From: Chloroflexota bacterium
GTDB lineage: Bacteria; Chloroflexota; Limnocylindria; Limnocylindrales; CSP1-4
NCBI GenBank assembly: GCA_021786915.1
Contig: JAJYMP010000768.1
Span: 1-5,826, forward strand
Length of the DNA stretch: 5,826 nt
Reading direction: 5' to 3'
Shown here: positions 4,652-5,826 of the stretch, one piece after another
Layout of the letters: each line of letters starts with the position of its first letter
How positions within the stretch are numbered: the first letter of the stretch is position 1
Translations under genes and position numbers: made by a program
The notes under the pieces: generated by a model
What the model saw: the letters and a program-made list of their open reading frames with translations, nothing else
The model's database searches: none
Told to the model about the DNA's origin: nothing

Positions 4652-5826
4652 CTAGACCTTCATGGCGTGGAGGACGCGGCGCAGCGTGGCGTCGAGCGGG
4701 TCCTCGGTGGTGTGGAGCTCGATGGCCTGGTACGCAAGGCCGAGCGGCGTCACGTCCTGCTGGTCGACGAGCAGGTCGGTTGCGTCCGAGATCGCGGTCA
4801 CCTGGTCGGGCGCCATGATCGAGACCTCCGGGGGCCGGGCGAGCGGCAGCCGCTTCCAGAACCGCTCCGACGCGAGCGCCTTCTGGATCTCCGGCAGCCG
4901 CGACCCTCCGCCGCACAGGTGGATCCGGCTGGGCAGCATCTCGCCCGCGGCCAGCTCCTCCATCACCAGTTCGACCCCTGCCGCCCACACGGCCACGTCG
5001 TCGCGGACGATCTCGGCGATCTCGTCGTGGCGGTCGACGGCCAGCCCGCGGGCGTAGTCCACCTTGAGCGACTCGGCGCGCGGGAACGGCAGGTCGAGCC
5101 GGTCCGCGATGGACTTGGTGAACGCCCGCCCGCCCAGCGCGAACATGCGCGTCCCCTCGATGCCGCCCTGGCGAACGAGGGCGACGTCCGTGGTCCCGCC
5201 GCCCACGTCCACGAACATGGCGCCTGCCTGCCGCACGTTCTCCGCGCCCAGCACGCGCGCGACGGCGTACGGCTCCGCGACCACCTCGAGCAGCTCGAGG
5301 TCCAGCTGGCTGGCCACCGACTGGAGGGCGCCCAGGTGCACCAGCGGCGCGAAGGCGTTGAAGATGCCGATCTTGACGTGGCGGCCCTGGAAGCCGATCG
5401 GATTCGAGAGCGCGTAGCCGTCGATCGAGGCGCCGACGACCGCGCTGTGGACGAGCCTCACGTCGACGTGCGGGAGGCCGGTCTCCCAGGTGATGGCGCG
5501 CTCCGCCTCGTGCAGCGCTTCGCGCTGGACGCTGTCGATCAGCTTCATCAGCTCAGCGTCGTTGATCGGCAGGCCCGGCTTCTTGCGCTCCTGCGTGAGC
5601 GTGGTGGTGAAGCCCTTGACGAGCTCGCCGGCGATGCCGATGACGACCTGGCTGGGCCGGAACCCGGCCATCTCCTCGGCTTCCTGGAGCGCCACCGCGA
5701 AGTTGTCCACGACCGCGGCGATGTCCGCGACCGTGCCCGACTGCATGTGCGAGAGGCCCTGGCGCTTGCGGGCAACGCCGCGCACGGTCCCATGCCCCTG
5801 GTCGTCGATCTCGAACACGAGCGCCT
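4652..5826 (-). CDS. FtsA-type actin-like ATPase (partial, N-terminus beyond right edge)
   Basis: 390 residues are visible up to the TAG at 4652-4654. The frame stays open to the right edge, where residues ALVFEIDDQG look like sequence just after the first phosphate motif (DxGT...K). The true start is therefore probably only a few dozen bases outside. Numbering from the first whole codon, residues about 57-150 resemble the FtsA 1C/SHS2 region (QVVIGIAGELVKG; RLVHSAVVGASIDGY). MFVDVGGGTTDVALV (203-217) is the second phosphate motif. GGRAFTKSIADRL (231-243) and AESLK (250-254) follow the FtsA pattern, and HLCGGGSRLPEI (302-313) is the adenosine motif. The last residues could form an amphipathic membrane-binding helix. 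FtsA proteins polymerise on the membrane and tether FtsZ. Here the next gene is not ftsZ, so this may be a paralogue partnered with the neighbouring membrane protein. A PilM-like role is the main alternative. The GTG at 5816-5818 is an internal valine, not the start. Confidence 0.85.
   Translation of the reverse strand, partial: ALVFEIDDQGHGTVRGVARKRQGLSHMQSGTVADIAAVVDNFAVALQEAEEMAGFRPSQVVIGIAGELVKGFTTTLTQERKKPGLPINDAELMKLIDSVQREALHEAERAITWETGLPHVDVRLVHSAVVGASIDGYALSNPIGFQGRHVKIGIFNAFAPLVHLGALQSVASQLDLELLEVVAEPYAVARVLGAENVRQAGAMFVDVGGGTTDVALVRQGGIEGTRMFALGGRAFTKSIADRLDLPFPRAESLKVDYARGLAVDRHDEIAEIVRDDVAVWAAGVELVMEELAAGEMLPSRIHLCGGGSRLPEIQKALASERFWKRLPLARPPEVSIMAPDQVTAISDATDLLVDQQDVTPLGLAYQAIELHTTEDPLDATLRRVLHAMKV
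4655..4696 (-). other. Predicted C-terminal amphipathic helix of the FtsA-like protein
   Basis: The last 14 residues (LDATLRRVLHAMKV) place Leu, Leu, Val, Leu and Met at helix positions 1, 5, 8, 9 and 12. Arg, Arg and Lys fill the other face. FtsA proteins use a C-terminal amphipathic helix of this sort to sit on the inner face of the membrane. The assignment rests on pattern only. Confidence 0.4.

Noticed and set aside
5816..5818. GTG as start codon of the FtsA-like gene
   Set aside because: The frame continues upstream to the window edge with family-like residues (ALV), and starting here would omit the first phosphate-binding motif.
1..5826. tRNA or rRNA genes, CRISPR array, insertion sequences
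   Set aside because: No gap exceeds 47 bp, and I found no regularly spaced direct repeats, inverted-repeat-bounded transposase frame or tRNA-like segment.

Overview
The window is very GC-rich bacterial DNA (about 70% G+C by eye). It is packed with genes that all lie on the minus strand and read from right to left. The proteins are rich in Ala, Arg, Gly and Pro, and codons mostly end in G or C. The most informative protein, a membrane-anchored baseplate-J-like protein placed directly after an FtsA-type actin homologue, resembles proteins I associate with Chloroflexota and, in more diverged form, with Patescibacteria. A high-GC Chloroflexota-like genome (for example an environmental lineage such as Limnocylindria) is my best guess. 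That is inference, and a high-GC actinobacterium cannot be excluded from sequence alone.

In transcription order there are five genes. (1) An FtsA-type actin-like ATPase runs off the right edge and lacks only its extreme N-terminus. (2) A 622-residue single-pass membrane protein has a small cytoplasmic alpha/beta domain, a disordered Ala/Pro linker, one transmembrane helix, a baseplate-J-like beta-rich external part and a Pro/Ser/Thr tail. (3) RuvX (YqgF) is a nuclease of the 16S rRNA maturation and Holliday-junction-resolvase-like family. (4) MltG is the endolytic murein transglycosylase that ends glycan-strand synthesis. (5) An M24-family Xaa-Pro aminopeptidase-like protein is cut off by the left edge after its first two metal ligands.

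Junctions are tight: 10 bp, 47 bp, a 4-bp ATGA overlap, and 2 bp. I see no terminator or convincing promoter anywhere, so one co-transcribed unit is the simplest reading. The only strong Shine-Dalgarno sequence is that of mltG, and it lies inside the last codons of ruvX. The 47-bp gap before ruvX is bridged exactly by a 16-codon reading frame. This frame starts on the stop of the upstream gene (TGATG) and stops on the ruvX start (GTGA), and a 7-bp G/C stem lies within it. This looks like a possible translational-coupling device.

The ruvX-mltG pair is a conserved core in many bacteria, where alaS often precedes it. The unusual part is the pair immediately upstream: a cytoplasmic actin-like ATPase and an envelope-spanning baseplate-J-like protein. 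They could form a cell-surface or divisome-associated assembly linking an internal actin-like scaffold to the outside, with MltG acting on the peptidoglycan in between. That functional link is a hypothesis drawn from gene order and domain architecture.
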